From positions 1-64,000 of the forward strand of contig JBAYSX010000008.1 of assembly GCA_041675905.1 (NCBI GenBank): 64,000 nt of DNA, given 5' to 3'. The notes under the pieces were generated by a model that was not told where the DNA came from, searched no databases, and saw only the letters and a list, made by a program, of their open reading frames with translations. Positions 1 through 8,687 of the stretch are shown in pieces (positions within the stretch are counted from its first letter, which is position 1; each line of letters starts with the position of its first letter). The DNA comes from Sandaracinobacteroides sp041675905. GTDB taxonomy: Bacteria; Pseudomonadota; Alphaproteobacteria; Sphingomonadales; Sphingomonadaceae. The translations under genes were made by a program, and so were the position numbers.

Positions 1-498
1 AGCGCGAGCGATCCGGAGCCAGCGTGAATTGGCGCATGGTTGCCGATATTTCTTGCGGGGGTGCGCTGGCAGTGCTAGCAGCGCCATGAGGCCGGGGTTC
101 CGATGGATCTCCGGGCTGGTTGGCCGTACAGGACCGCGCGTTGTCGTAGCCTGACGGATGATTGGCCCGATTATTCGGATTGCCCCGGATCATGGAGTCC
201 ACAAGGGAATGACGCCAGCCGATTCCGGCCAACGTGCGTTTAACCCAACGACAGGATTCCGGGAAAGCTAGAGTGGAACGGCAAAAAGATGGTGAAATCG
301 GCATGAGGACAGGCAGCATAAGCGCGCCCGTTCGGCATGGCGATTTCGTCCCTTGCGGCGATTCCCTTTTCTTCCGGGCATATTCCAGTTTTTTTGAAAC
401 CGGGTGTCCGGCCGCATGCGCGGCTGTTGGCACCTTCCTTATCGCGGGTACGATTCCCGCATCGCAAATATCACGCGCCCGGCGCGTCAGGAGTATTT
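1..498. other. Region upstream of rne, no confirmed gene
   Basis: No gene can be confirmed here. On the minus strand a frame beginning with ATG at 193 is open to the left edge (64 codons). Its composition is unremarkable and I recognise no family; in many alphaproteobacteria a cell-wall amidase lies divergent from rne, so a gene start here is possible but not shown. Positions 194-498 would carry the rne promoter and leader. Two small hairpins are visible close to the rne start: a 5-bp stem at 444-448/456-460 and one at 473-487. I see no convincing -35/-10 pair. Confidence 0.3.
473..487 (+). promoter_or_regulatory. Hairpin abutting the rne ribosome-binding site
   Basis: ACGCGC-CCG-GCGCGT forms a perfect 6-bp stem with a 3-nt loop, ending one base before the AGGAG ribosome-binding site (489-493) of rne. 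RNase E mRNAs are autoregulated through leader hairpins in enterobacteria; whether this one has that role is inference. Confidence 0.4.
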
Positions 499-3435
499 AT
501 GGCAACACGCATGCTGATCGACGCCCGCCACCCCGAAGAAACGCGGGTGGCGGTCGTCAAGGGCAACCGTATCGAGGAGTTTGATTTTGAGGCCGCCGCC
601 CGGCAACAAATCAAGGGTAATATTTATCTCGCCAAAGTTACACGTGTAGAACCGTCGTTACAGGCGGCATTTGTTGATTATGGCGGCAACCGTCACGGAT
701 TTCTGGCTTTTTCAGAAATCCATCCGGATTACTATCAAATCCCCAAAGAAGACCGTGAGGCACTGTTGCGCGAGGAGCAAAGGCTCGCTGACGAGGCTGC
801 ACGTTATGAATCTGACGACGACACCGACGACGCCGGGGAAACGACGACGGCCGGTGAAGCGGACGATCAGGAAGCCGAAAATGACGCCGCCGGTGATGCC
901 GGGGACGACGCCGAATCTGCCGACACGAATGGCGACGCAACGACCAATGGCAATGGCGGACCGGAAGATCATGGCAATACCGAGGAGGCCGGCGCCGAGG
1001 CGCTGCGTCGCCGCCGCATGGCCTTGCGCCGTCGCTACAAGATACAGGAAGTCATTCGTCGTCGCCAGGTAATGCTGGTGCAGGTGGTCAAGGACGAGCG
1101 CGGCAACAAGGGCGCGGCGCTCACTACCTATATTTCGCTGGCCGGGCGCTATTCGGTACTGATGCCCAATACGGCCCATGGTGGCGGTATCAGTCGCAAG
1201 ATTGCGAACGTCGCGGATCGTCGCCGGCTGAAAGCGATCATGGCCGATCTCAATCTGCCGAAAACCATGGGGGCCATTGTCCGCACGGCAGGGCTGGAGC
1301 GCACGCGCGCTGAAATCAGCCGTGACTTTGATTATCTGACGCGGTTGTGGGATGAGATTCGCGAAAAAACGCTGACTTCATCGGCTCCGGCGCTGATTTA
1401 CGAAGATTCCGACCTGATCAAACGCGCTATCCGCGATATTTACTCACGCGAGATTGACGAAGTACTTGTCGATGGTGATGAGGGCTACCGTCAGGCCCGC
1501 GATTTCATCAAATTGCTGATGCCGACGCATGCGCGCAAGGTGCAACCTTATGTGGATGCGGTGCCGTTGTTCCACCGCGCGGGTGTAGAAGCCCAGCTGG
1601 CGGCCTTGCTGAATCCGGTGGTGAACCTCAAATCCGGCGGCTATATCGTCATCAATCCGACCGAAGCGCTGGTCGCCATCGATGTGAACTCCGGTCGCTC
1701 GACCCGGGAATATAATATCGAGGAAACAGCGCTTAAAACCAATATCGAGGCCGCCGAGGAAGTCGCCCGCCAATTACGGCTGCGCGATCTCGCCGGTCTG
1801 GTTGTCGTCGACTTCATCGACATGGATGTTCATGCCAATAACCGGAAAGTGGAACGCGCGCTGAAGGAAGCGCTGAAAAGCGACCGCGCCCGTATCCAGG
1901 TGGGCCGGATTTCGGCCTTTGGCCTGCTGGAGATGAGCCGGCAGCGGCTGCGCACCGGCGTACTGGAAGCATCGACCGAGCCATGCCCGACCTGCGCGGG
2001 CATCGGGCTGGTCAGCACGCCAGGATCTGCGGCGCTGGCGGCGCTGCGTCTGCTGGAAGAAGATGCAGTCAAGGGCCACGCCACGCTGTTTCGCCTGCGT
2101 ATCGAGAAATCGGTGGCGATCTACATGCTGAACCGCAAGCGTTCGGAACTGACCGAACTGGAACAGCGTTATGGCATCCATATCGAAGTCCAGCCCGATG
2201 ACAGCCAGCCGGGTGGCCGTGCCGCGATTGACGCCAGCGGTCCGCCGCCGGCCCAGCCGCCGAAGCGTATTGCGCTGGCCGCACCGCCACCTTCGCTGGT
2301 GGACGAGGTGGAAGAAATCGAGGCGGATGATGAATCCGGTGATGAAATTGCAGAGGCGCGCGAATCTGCCCCGCGCGAAGGCGGACGCCGCCGCCGCCGC
2401 CGGGGGGGGCGTGGCCGCAGTGCTGCACATACGGAGACGACGGGCGAAACCGACCGCGATCAGGACGGCGAGGACCAGACGGACGAAGGGTCCGATACCG
2501 AAAGCGCCGGGGCTCATGAGACGGAAACGGCATCCGGCGAGCAGGAAGAACGTCGCCGCCGTCGTCGCCGTCGCCGCACTCCGCGTCGGGATGGCGGAAC
2601 GGATAATGATGTTGCGAGCGTCGATACCGATAGCGATGATCAGCACGAGGAGACGGGCGAGATAGTGGAAGCTATCCCGGCGGAGCCTGCGGAGATTGCG
2701 CAGACGCAGGAAGCGGAACCGGCGGAATTGCTGCCGACGCGTGACGCTGCGGCGGAACCGGTGGATACGGCTCCTGTACCGGAAACGCCGGAAGAAGCGC
2801 CAACAGTACTTGCGGTTGTGGAAGAAACGCCGGCGGCTCCGGCGAAACCCGCGCCGCGTCGCCGCACGCCGCGCCGCAAGGCCGAACCGGCAGCCGAGGC
2901 AGCCACCGAAACCGACACCGAAACGCCGGTGGAAGCGGAGATTGCGGAGGAAGCTGCGGCGAAACCCGCGCCGCGTCGCCGCACGACGCGCCGCAAGGCG
3001 GAGCCGGCAGAGGACGCAGCCGCCGGGACCGCTGCGGAAGCGCCGGCGGAAGGTGAGGCGGCGGCAGAGGCGGCGGCGAAACCCGCGCCGCGTCGCCGTA
3101 CGACGCGCCGCAAGGCAGAGCCGACAGCGGAAACAGCCGCCGAAACCGCCACCGAAACCCCGGCGGAAGGCGAGGCTGTGGCCGAGGCTCCGGCGAAACG
3201 GGCTCCACGCCGCACCCGCACCACGAAGGTGGCCGCAGCGGCTGAAGAAGCGACCGCGCCGCCTGTCGATGCGTCGCCCGTTGATGTTCCTTCCGCTGAA
3301 CCGCTGGCCGAAACAACTGCTGCGGAAGCGCCCGAGGCAACCCCGGCGGTGGAAACACCCGCCGACACGCCGGATGGCGAGGAAGACGGGAGCGAGCCGC
3401 GTCGTGGCTGGTGGCAGCGAACATTCGGCAACTGA
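499..3435 (+). CDS. rne: Ribonuclease E/G family endoribonuclease
   Basis: Single-strand-specific endoribonuclease that starts bulk mRNA decay and processes rRNA and tRNA, normally the degradosome scaffold. The protein is 978 aa from ATG 499, chosen because AGGAG lies 5 nt upstream and the conserved N-terminus (MATRMLIDARHPEETRVAV) starts there; an in-frame start at 337 lacks support. An S1 domain (about 35-215) is interrupted by a long acidic insert (about 102-165). The DVNSGR motif of the DNase-I-like catalytic domain and the CPTC zinc-link (about 495) are present. The tail from about 600 is low-complexity, with Arg-rich RNA-binding blocks and four 39-aa repeats, ending in a W-rich tip. Family assignment is secure. 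Confidence 0.96.
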   Translation: MATRMLIDARHPEETRVAVVKGNRIEEFDFEAAARQQIKGNIYLAKVTRVEPSLQAAFVDYGGNRHGFLAFSEIHPDYYQIPKEDREALLREEQRLADEAARYESDDDTDDAGETTTAGEADDQEAENDAAGDAGDDAESADTNGDATTNGNGGPEDHGNTEEAGAEALRRRRMALRRRYKIQEVIRRRQVMLVQVVKDERGNKGAALTTYISLAGRYSVLMPNTAHGGGISRKIANVADRRRLKAIMADLNLPKTMGAIVRTAGLERTRAEISRDFDYLTRLWDEIREKTLTSSAPALIYEDSDLIKRAIRDIYSREIDEVLVDGDEGYRQARDFIKLLMPTHARKVQPYVDAVPLFHRAGVEAQLAALLNPVVNLKSGGYIVINPTEALVAIDVNSGRSTREYNIEETALKTNIEAAEEVARQLRLRDLAGLVVVDFIDMDVHANNRKVERALKEALKSDRARIQVGRISAFGLLEMSRQRLRTGVLEASTEPCPTCAGIGLVSTPGSAALAALRLLEEDAVKGHATLFRLRIEKSVAIYMLNRKRSELTELEQRYGIHIEVQPDDSQPGGRAAIDASGPPPAQPPKRIALAAPPPSLVDEVEEIEADDESGDEIAEARESAPREGGRRRRRRGGRGRSAAHTETTGETDRDQDGEDQTDEGSDTESAGAHETETASGEQEERRRRRRRRRTPRRDGGTDNDVASVDTDSDDQHEETGEIVEAIPAEPAEIAQTQEAEPAELLPTRDAAAEPVDTAPVPETPEEAPTVLAVVEETPAAPAKPAPRRRTPRRKAEPAAEAATETDTETPVEAEIAEEAAAKPAPRRRTTRRKAEPAEDAAAGTAAEAPAEGEAAAEAAAKPAPRRRTTRRKAEPTAETAAETATETPAEGEAVAEAPAKRAPRRTRTTKVAAAAEEATAPPVDASPVDVPSAEPLAETTAAEAPEATPAVETPADTPDGEEDGSEPRRGWWQRTFGN
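2842..3240 (+). repeat. 39-residue tandem repeat inside rne
   Basis: Four units start at 2842, 2959, 3076 and 3193, exactly 117 nt (39 codons) apart. Each begins with AK-(P/R)-APRR and is followed by a basic TTRRKAEP-like block (the last is diverged) and then an acidic Ala/Glu/Thr-rich spacer. The repeats keep the frame, so they change tail length without disrupting the gene. Confidence 0.85.
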
Positions 3436-3456
3436 TCCGGCGGCGGCTCGACCCTG

Positions 3457-4173
3457 ATGGACGATCCGCCTCCCGATGATCTGCTACCCTTTCCGGGCAA
3501 GCCGAATCGCGCGGCGTTTCTGGCGGAAGCGCGGGCGCTGGCGGAACTGCGGGCGTTCCGGCGCTATCGGCTGGCGTTGATACGCGAATTGCCGAACTGG
3601 CCGTCGCGGTCGGCGCTGGTCATCCCCGGATTTCTGTCGGGCGATTGGGCGACCGCGCCGATGCGCAGCGTATTGTCGGCGGTCGGGCATGATGTGCATG
3701 GCTGGGGCATGGGCCGCAATCTCGGCTTGCGCCCCGGCGTGTTCGAGGCACTGGAGCGGCTGTTTCAGCGCCGCGTCGAGGCGGCGGGCCGGCCCATCGC
3801 GCTGATCGGCTGGAGCCTTGGCGGCCTCTATGCGACGGAACTTGCGCGCCGCTATCCGGAAATGACGCAGCAACTGATTACGCTGGGTTCGCCCGTATCC
3901 GGCCACCTCACCGCCAACAATGTGTGGCGGCGCTACGAGCAAATCGCGGGCCATCCGATCGCCGATGCGCCGGTACGCTGGCAACCGGGTGCATTGCCAC
4001 CGGTGCCATTCCTCGCCATCCAGGCGCGCGGCGATGGCATTGTGCACCCGCAGGCGGCGCGGGCGCGGCAAGGGCCGCTGGTTGAAAATGTCACGGTGGC
4101 GGGCAGCCACTCCGGTCTCGGCTGGAATATCGAGGCGGTGCGCATCATTGCCGACCGCCTGGCGCGCCGCTAA
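3457..4173 (+). CDS. Alpha/beta hydrolase (lipase-like)
   Basis: A 238-aa serine hydrolase of unknown substrate. The nucleophile elbow G-W-S-L-G-G (about residue 119-124) is followed by a short lid segment; a late Asp in the ARGDGIV stretch and a His in AGSHSG complete a plausible catalytic triad. There is no signal peptide, so it is probably cytosolic. It begins 21 nt after rne and may be cotranscribed with it. It resembles the PGAP1/lipase-type alpha/beta hydrolases found as single genes in sphingomonads. The fold is secure; the reaction (esterase, lipase or thioesterase) cannot be decided. Confidence 0.8.
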   Translation: MDDPPPDDLLPFPGKPNRAAFLAEARALAELRAFRRYRLALIRELPNWPSRSALVIPGFLSGDWATAPMRSVLSAVGHDVHGWGMGRNLGLRPGVFEALERLFQRRVEAAGRPIALIGWSLGGLYATELARRYPEMTQQLITLGSPVSGHLTANNVWRRYEQIAGHPIADAPVRWQPGALPPVPFLAIQARGDGIVHPQAARARQGPLVENVTVAGSHSGLGWNIEAVRIIADRLARR

Positions 4174-4223
4174 AGCTTTTTGCGCGCAACGCCGGTCAGG
4201 TCCGGCCGAAAGGATTGCACGCA

Positions 4224-4481
4224 ATGGCAGATAGCTGGCTTGGCGTTATCATCATCGGTTTTATCGTCGGGTTGCTGGCACGGCTGATTTCGCGCGATCC
4301 GCGCAATCCGCAGGGCTGTTTGCTCACAACCTTTCTGGGCATTAGCGGTGCGGCGTTGTTCACCTGGATTGGCCGTATGATCGGCATGTATCATGAATTT
4401 GAATATGCCGGTCTGATCGGCGCGACGGTTGGCGCTATCGTCATTCTCGCCATCTGGCGGGCGCTGGTTGGCAATCGCTGA
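4224..4481 (+). CDS. GlsB/YeaQ/YmgE family membrane protein
   Basis: An 85-aa inner-membrane protein with about three hydrophobic segments and the Gly-rich pattern of the transglycosylase-associated (GlsB/YeaQ/YmgE) family, linked in other bacteria to general stress responses. I chose ATG 4224, with AAGGA 9 nt upstream, rather than TTG 4215. Its stop overlaps the trmB start as TGATG, suggesting translational coupling. The family motif GCLLTTFLGISGAALFTWIG is visible. Molecular role is unknown even in studied members. Confidence 0.82.
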   Translation: MADSWLGVIIIGFIVGLLARLISRDPRNPQGCLLTTFLGISGAALFTWIGRMIGMYHEFEYAGLIGATVGAIVILAIWRALVGNR

Positions 4482-5170
4482 TGGAAAGCGCCCCCGATCC
4501 GCTCAGCATCCGTCGGCTCTACGGGCGGGCGAAAGGTCATCCGCTGCGGCGGAACGCGGCGGACCTTGTCGAAAATCTGCTGCCCTCCATCGTCGTACCG
4601 GAGGAGGGAGCATTGTCGGCAGAATCCCTTTTCGGCGATGACCGCCTGCTGGGAATGGAAATCGGCTTTGGCAAGGGCGAGCATCTGGCGTTTCAGGCCG
4701 AACGGCGCCCCGACATGGGACTGATTGGCGCGGAACCCTGGCTGAACGGTGTCGCCGGTCTGCTGGCCGAGGTAGAGGCGCGGCATTTGTCCAATGTGCG
4801 TATCCATCATGGCGATGCGCTGTCGGTGCTGGAACGCCTGCCCGACGCCAGCCTCACGACACTGTGGCTGCTGCATCCGGACCCATGGCCGAAGGCGCGC
4901 CACGCGAAACGGCGATTCGTAAATCCCGGCCCCATCGGCCTGGCTGCACAAAAATTGCGGGCCGACGGTGAATTGCGAATCGCCACCGATCATCCGCTCT
5001 ATCTCCGCCACACACTGACGGTGATGCAGCATATGCCGGCATTCGAGTGGCTTGCGGAAGGCCCGGCGGATTGGAGAGATGTGCCGGAAGACTGGCCCGA
5101 CACGCGCTTTGCTACCAAGGCGCGTGCGCTGGGTCATGACGTATGGCGCTTGATTTATCGCCGCGTTTAA
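4481..5170 (+). CDS. trmB: tRNA (guanine-N7-)-methyltransferase
   Basis: SAM-dependent enzyme forming m7G46 in the tRNA variable loop. The protein is 229 aa, the usual length. The SAM-binding stretch GMEIGFGKGEHL (about 59-70) and the TrmB signature LHPDPWPKARHAKRRF (about 131-146) are intact. The ATG shares one base with the preceding stop (TGATG). It lies directly ahead of accA in the same direction with a 16-nt gap. Confidence 0.95.
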   Translation: MESAPDPLSIRRLYGRAKGHPLRRNAADLVENLLPSIVVPEEGALSAESLFGDDRLLGMEIGFGKGEHLAFQAERRPDMGLIGAEPWLNGVAGLLAEVEARHLSNVRIHHGDALSVLERLPDASLTTLWLLHPDPWPKARHAKRRFVNPGPIGLAAQKLRADGELRIATDHPLYLRHTLTVMQHMPAFEWLAEGPADWRDVPEDWPDTRFATKARALGHDVWRLIYRRV

Positions 5171-5186
5171 CCACAAATGCATAAGC

Positions 5187-6122
5187 ATGGCAGTTATTCT
5201 TGATTTTGAGAAACCGGTTGCGGCGCTGGATGCGGAAATCACCTCGCTCGCGGCCAATCCCGCCAAATCGGGGGCGCTGAAACGCGCCGAAACGAAACGG
5301 CGCAAATTATTGGCCGAAATTTACAAGGCGCTGACCCCCTGGCAAAAAACGCAGGTAGCGCGCCATCCCGAAAGACCGCGCTTCTTGCGCATTGCCGACC
5401 AGTTGTTCGACGATTTCACGCCGCTGGCGGGGGATCGCAAATTCGCCGACGATCCGGCGATCATCGGCGGCCTCGCATATTTTCGCGGGCAGCCGGTGAT
5501 GCTGATCGGTCATGAAAAGGGCGACACGACGGAAACGCGGGTGAAGCGCAATTTCGGCATGGCGAAGCCCGAAGGTTATCGCAAGGCGGCGCGGTTGATG
5601 GAGATGGCCAGCCGATTTGGTGTGCCGATCATCACGCTGGTCGACACGCCCGGCGCTTTTCCGGGTATCGAGGCGGAAGAGCGCGGCCAGGCCGAAGCCA
5701 TTGCGCGGGCAACCGAATCCTGCCTCGCAGCCGAAGTGCCGATGGTGTCGGTGATTATCGGCGAAGGCGGCTCGGGTGGCGCAGTGGCGCTGGCGTCGGC
5801 CAACCGGGTGCTGATGCTGGAACACGCCACCTATGCGGTGATTTCGCCCGAAGGCTGCGCGTCGATCCTGTGGCGCGATGCCGGCAAGGCGGCAGATGCG
5901 GGGGTCGCCATGCGGATCACCGCCGCCGATCTGAAGGCACTGTCCGTAATCGACGCGACCATCCCGGAACCTGTCGGCGGCGCGCATCGCCAGCCCGATG
6001 AGGCGATAGCGGCGATTGGCGACGCCATTTCGGAGGCGCTTGCAGAACTCCAGTCGCAAAACGCACAGGAGCTGCGTGCCGCTCGCCGCCAACGCTTCCT
6101 CAATTTCGCACAGGCTGCATGA
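5187..6122 (+). CDS. accA: Acetyl-CoA carboxylase carboxyltransferase, alpha subunit
   Basis: Alpha subunit of the carboxyltransferase half of acetyl-CoA carboxylase, which transfers CO2 from biotin to acetyl-CoA to make malonyl-CoA for fatty-acid synthesis. Length (311 aa) matches the family. The carboxyltransferase core is clear: RNFGMAKPEGYRKAARLM, DTPGAFPGIEAEERGQ, the oxyanion region GEGGSGGAVA and SPEGCASILW. The accD partner is not in the window. Its stop overlaps the next gene's start by ATGA. Confidence 0.97.
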   Translation: MAVILDFEKPVAALDAEITSLAANPAKSGALKRAETKRRKLLAEIYKALTPWQKTQVARHPERPRFLRIADQLFDDFTPLAGDRKFADDPAIIGGLAYFRGQPVMLIGHEKGDTTETRVKRNFGMAKPEGYRKAARLMEMASRFGVPIITLVDTPGAFPGIEAEERGQAEAIARATESCLAAEVPMVSVIIGEGGSGGAVALASANRVLMLEHATYAVISPEGCASILWRDAGKAADAGVAMRITAADLKALSVIDATIPEPVGGAHRQPDEAIAAIGDAISEALAELQSQNAQELRAARRQRFLNFAQAA

Positions 6123-7567
6123 TGTCTTTTTCCTTCCGCACTTTACGCACGGCGCTGCTGGCGCTGCTGCTGGCCGTTGTGCCTGTGGCGGGCGTCGTTC
6201 AGGCGCAATCGCAACTTGCGGGGCTTACCGCGCAGGACAAGGCGCAAGGTTCGCAGGCGCATCCCGCTATCGTTCAGGAGTTTGGCGGCAAGATCGACGG
6301 GCCGCTGGCCGATTATGTCCGGCGTGTGGGGCTGAAAGTGGCCCTGGCGGCGTCGCCCGGCTCCCGCCCGCAGGACTGGACGATCACCGTCCTTGATTCC
6401 CCCGTACCCAATGCCATGGCGACCCCGGGCGGCTATCTGTACATCACACGCGGCTTGCTAGGGATGATCAATTCGGAGGCCGAACTGGCTTCCGTGCTGG
6501 GCCACGAAGCAGGACACGTCGCCGCCCGCCATACGGACAAGCGCAACAGCCGTGCTACCATCGCCGGCATCGGCTCGATCCTGGCGGGTGTGCTGTTGGG
6601 CGGCGACGCGGGGCAAATCGCCAACACTGTCGGCAGTGGCTATGTCGCGGGCTATTCGCGCAGCCAGGAACATGAAGCTGACCAGCTGGGTCTGCGTTAT
6701 GCCGCCGCCGCCGGTTATGATCCGACCGCCGCCGCGCGGATGCTGGCCGCGCTGGAGCGTGTATCGGAAGTGGAAGGGCGGCAATCCATGGAGCGTGGGG
6801 GCCTGCAAAGCATTTTCGCCAGCCATCCCGTCACGCGCGAACGTATCAACCGCGTCAGCCGCATGGCGGAACAGATGAAGGTGCGCGGGGCCGATAACAG
6901 CAGCGCCTATCTCTCTGCCATCGACGGCATGGCCTGGGGCGATTCCGTCGATCAGGGCATGGTGAGCGGGCGCAGTTTCCGCCATGCGACGCTGCAACTG
7001 GGTTTCGATGCCCCGGCGGGTTTCCAGTTGCAAAACTCCCCGCAAGCGGTGATCGGCGTTGGTCCGAATGGCGCGCAATTCCGCTTCCAGGGTGCGCAGG
7101 TTCGTCCGGGGGACAGCCTGGAAAACATCGTTTCCACCGCCTGGTCGCAGTTGCTGCAGGGTAGTCGCCCGCAGGTGAGCTTTACCGAACGGCAGGTCAA
7201 CCGGCTGGACAGTGTGCAAACGTCCGCGCGGGGTCGTTCCGGCCGCACGCTGGTCGATATGGGCATCACCGCCTATCGTTTCGCGCCCGATACGGTTTAT
7301 CTGTTCACGACGGTCGCACCGGCGGGGCAGTCGGCGATCTTCCAGCCATTGCTCGATTCCATGCGCCGACTTGACACGAAGGAAGTGTCCGCAGCCGGCA
7401 AGGGCCGCCATATCGATGTGGTGACGGTGACGCGCGGCGATACGCTGGCGTCGTTGGCCGCGCGCCAATCGCCGCCCTATAATCGCGTTGAAAGCCTGGC
7501 GGCGCTGAATGGCATCACGGATGGCAAGGTTACGCCAGGTGACCGGATCAAACTGATCGTCGGGTGA
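6119..7567 (+). CDS. M48 family metalloprotease with LysM domain
   Basis: Exported zinc protease of the BepA/YfgC type, 482 aa, likely periplasmic quality control of outer-membrane proteins. An N-terminal signal peptide ends near AQA (about 28-30). HEAGH (129-133) supplies two zinc ligands and SQEHEADQLG the third Glu. The C-terminal 50 residues (VTRGDTLASLAARQ ... NGITDGKVTPGDRIKLIV) form a LysM domain, suggesting attachment to peptidoglycan in place of the TPR domain of BepA. It overlaps accA by 4 nt (ATGA) and the following Nudix gene by 4 nt (GTGA). Confidence 0.92.
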   Translation: MMSFSFRTLRTALLALLLAVVPVAGVVQAQSQLAGLTAQDKAQGSQAHPAIVQEFGGKIDGPLADYVRRVGLKVALAASPGSRPQDWTITVLDSPVPNAMATPGGYLYITRGLLGMINSEAELASVLGHEAGHVAARHTDKRNSRATIAGIGSILAGVLLGGDAGQIANTVGSGYVAGYSRSQEHEADQLGLRYAAAAGYDPTAAARMLAALERVSEVEGRQSMERGGLQSIFASHPVTRERINRVSRMAEQMKVRGADNSSAYLSAIDGMAWGDSVDQGMVSGRSFRHATLQLGFDAPAGFQLQNSPQAVIGVGPNGAQFRFQGAQVRPGDSLENIVSTAWSQLLQGSRPQVSFTERQVNRLDSVQTSARGRSGRTLVDMGITAYRFAPDTVYLFTTVAPAGQSAIFQPLLDSMRRLDTKEVSAAGKGRHIDVVTVTRGDTLASLAARQSPPYNRVESLAALNGITDGKVTPGDRIKLIVG

Positions 7568-8004
7568 TTTTTCCAGATTGTCCCGGCGGCCAGCCGGCGC
7601 GCCGCCTGCCGCTATTGCCGGTCGTATGCGCAGTTCTTGTCGATGCTGATGGGCGTGTTCTGGTGACGCAGCGCCCGGCCGGAAAGGACCATGCCGGCTG
7701 CTGGGAATTTCCTGGCGGCAAGGTCGAGGCTGGCGAAAGCCCGGAGATGGCGCTGGTCCGTGAACTGGTTGAAGAGCTGGATATCGAAACGGCCACTTCC
7801 TGCCTTGCGCCCTGCGGTTTTTCCACATGCGTGAATGCGGACGCGCACTTGCTGTTGCTGGCCTTCGCCATCCGCAAATGGCGGAATATTCCCAGGCCCC
7901 GTGAAGGGCAGGGCTTGCAATGGCTGCCGGTGAACCGGCTGTTTGCGCTGGATATGCCACCGGCCGACCGCCCGCTGATCGGGCAGATTGCAGCGATTCT
8001 TTAG
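7564..8004 (+). CDS. mutT: MutT-type Nudix hydrolase (8-oxo-dGTP diphosphatase)
   Basis: Sanitises oxidised nucleotides, most likely 8-oxo-dGTP, to prevent A:T to C:G transversions. The Nudix box GX5EX7REUXEEXGU is read as GKVEAGE then seven residues then RELVEEL (about 51-73). 146 aa, starting at a GTG that overlaps the protease stop as GTGA. In alphaproteobacteria this gene typically follows unrelated genes such as argJ, so function rests on the motif and the PGGKVEAGE signature of MutT. Its 3' end overlaps the convergent rlmE by 4 nt. Confidence 0.88.
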   Translation: MIFPDCPGGQPARRLPLLPVVCAVLVDADGRVLVTQRPAGKDHAGCWEFPGGKVEAGESPEMALVRELVEELDIETATSCLAPCGFSTCVNADAHLLLLAFAIRKWRNIPRPREGQGLQWLPVNRLFALDMPPADRPLIGQIAAIL

Positions 8005-8687
8005 GCTGGCTCGATGCGAAATCCCGTCGCCACCACATAGGTTTCGCTGGATTCCTTGCGGCTCGCCGGTGGTTTGGCGTGACGGACGCTGGTAAAGCGA
8101 CGTTTCAGATCGGCGACCAGCGCGCTTTCAGCCCCACCCGCCAAAACCTTGGCGACAAATGCGCCGCCCGCGTCCAGATGTTCGGTGGCGAACCAGGCGG
8201 CGGCTTCCACCAGCGCCATGGTGCGGATATGGTCGGTGCCATGATGGCCGACGGTGTTGGCCGCCATATCGGAAAGCACCAGATCCGCCTTGCCGCCCAG
8301 CGCCTCGGCCACTTGATCCTGGGCGGCGTCATCCAGAAAATCGGCCTGCAAAAAGGTAAGGCCGGGCAGAGGATCGACGGGCAACAGATCGATGCCGACG
8401 ATTTGCGCGCGCGGCTGACGTTTGAGCACCACCTGCGACCAGGAGCCGGGGGCTGCACCCAGATCGACGACGCGGCGGGCGCCGGACAGCAGGTTGAACC
8501 TCTCGTCCAGCTCGATGAGCTTGTAGGCGGCGCGGGCGCGATAGCCCTCGGCCTGCGCGCGTTTCACATAAGGGTCATTCAACTGGCGTTCCAGCCAGCG
8601 CGTTGAGGATGCCGAGCGACCCCGGGCCGTTCGCACCCGCACATGGCCGCTGCCAGACCTGCCGCTGCCGCCTTTCGCACGTGTCAT
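8001..8687 (-). CDS. rlmE: 23S rRNA (uridine-2'-O)-methyltransferase
   Basis: RrmJ/FtsJ enzyme that methylates U2552 of 23S rRNA in the 50S subunit. 228 aa. The SAM site VVDLGAAPGSWSQV, the Lys of the K-D-K-E tetrad in RAAYKLIEL (N-terminal), the Asp in LSDMAANTVGH, and the Lys in FVAKVLAG are all visible. A basic Gly/Arg/Ser-rich N-terminus precedes the fold. The start codon overlaps the stop of the upstream phosphatase (ATGA), so the two are probably one transcript. Confidence 0.95.
   Translation of the reverse strand: MTRAKGGSGRSGSGHVRVRTARGRSASSTRWLERQLNDPYVKRAQAEGYRARAAYKLIELDERFNLLSGARRVVDLGAAPGSWSQVVLKRQPRAQIVGIDLLPVDPLPGLTFLQADFLDDAAQDQVAEALGGKADLVLSDMAANTVGHHGTDHIRTMALVEAAAWFATEHLDAGGAFVAKVLAGGAESALVADLKRRFTSVRHAKPPASRKESSETYVVATGFRIEPA

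Noticed and set aside
2842..3240. CRISPR-like periodic repeats
   Set aside because: The 117-nt period is in frame, protein-coding and lacks conserved-repeat/variable-spacer structure.
1774..3500. Long minus-strand frames opposite rne (290 and 286 aa)
   Set aside because: They mirror the biased codon use of rne and its repeats; composition is Ala/Ser/Arg-rich with no domain and no ribosome-binding site.
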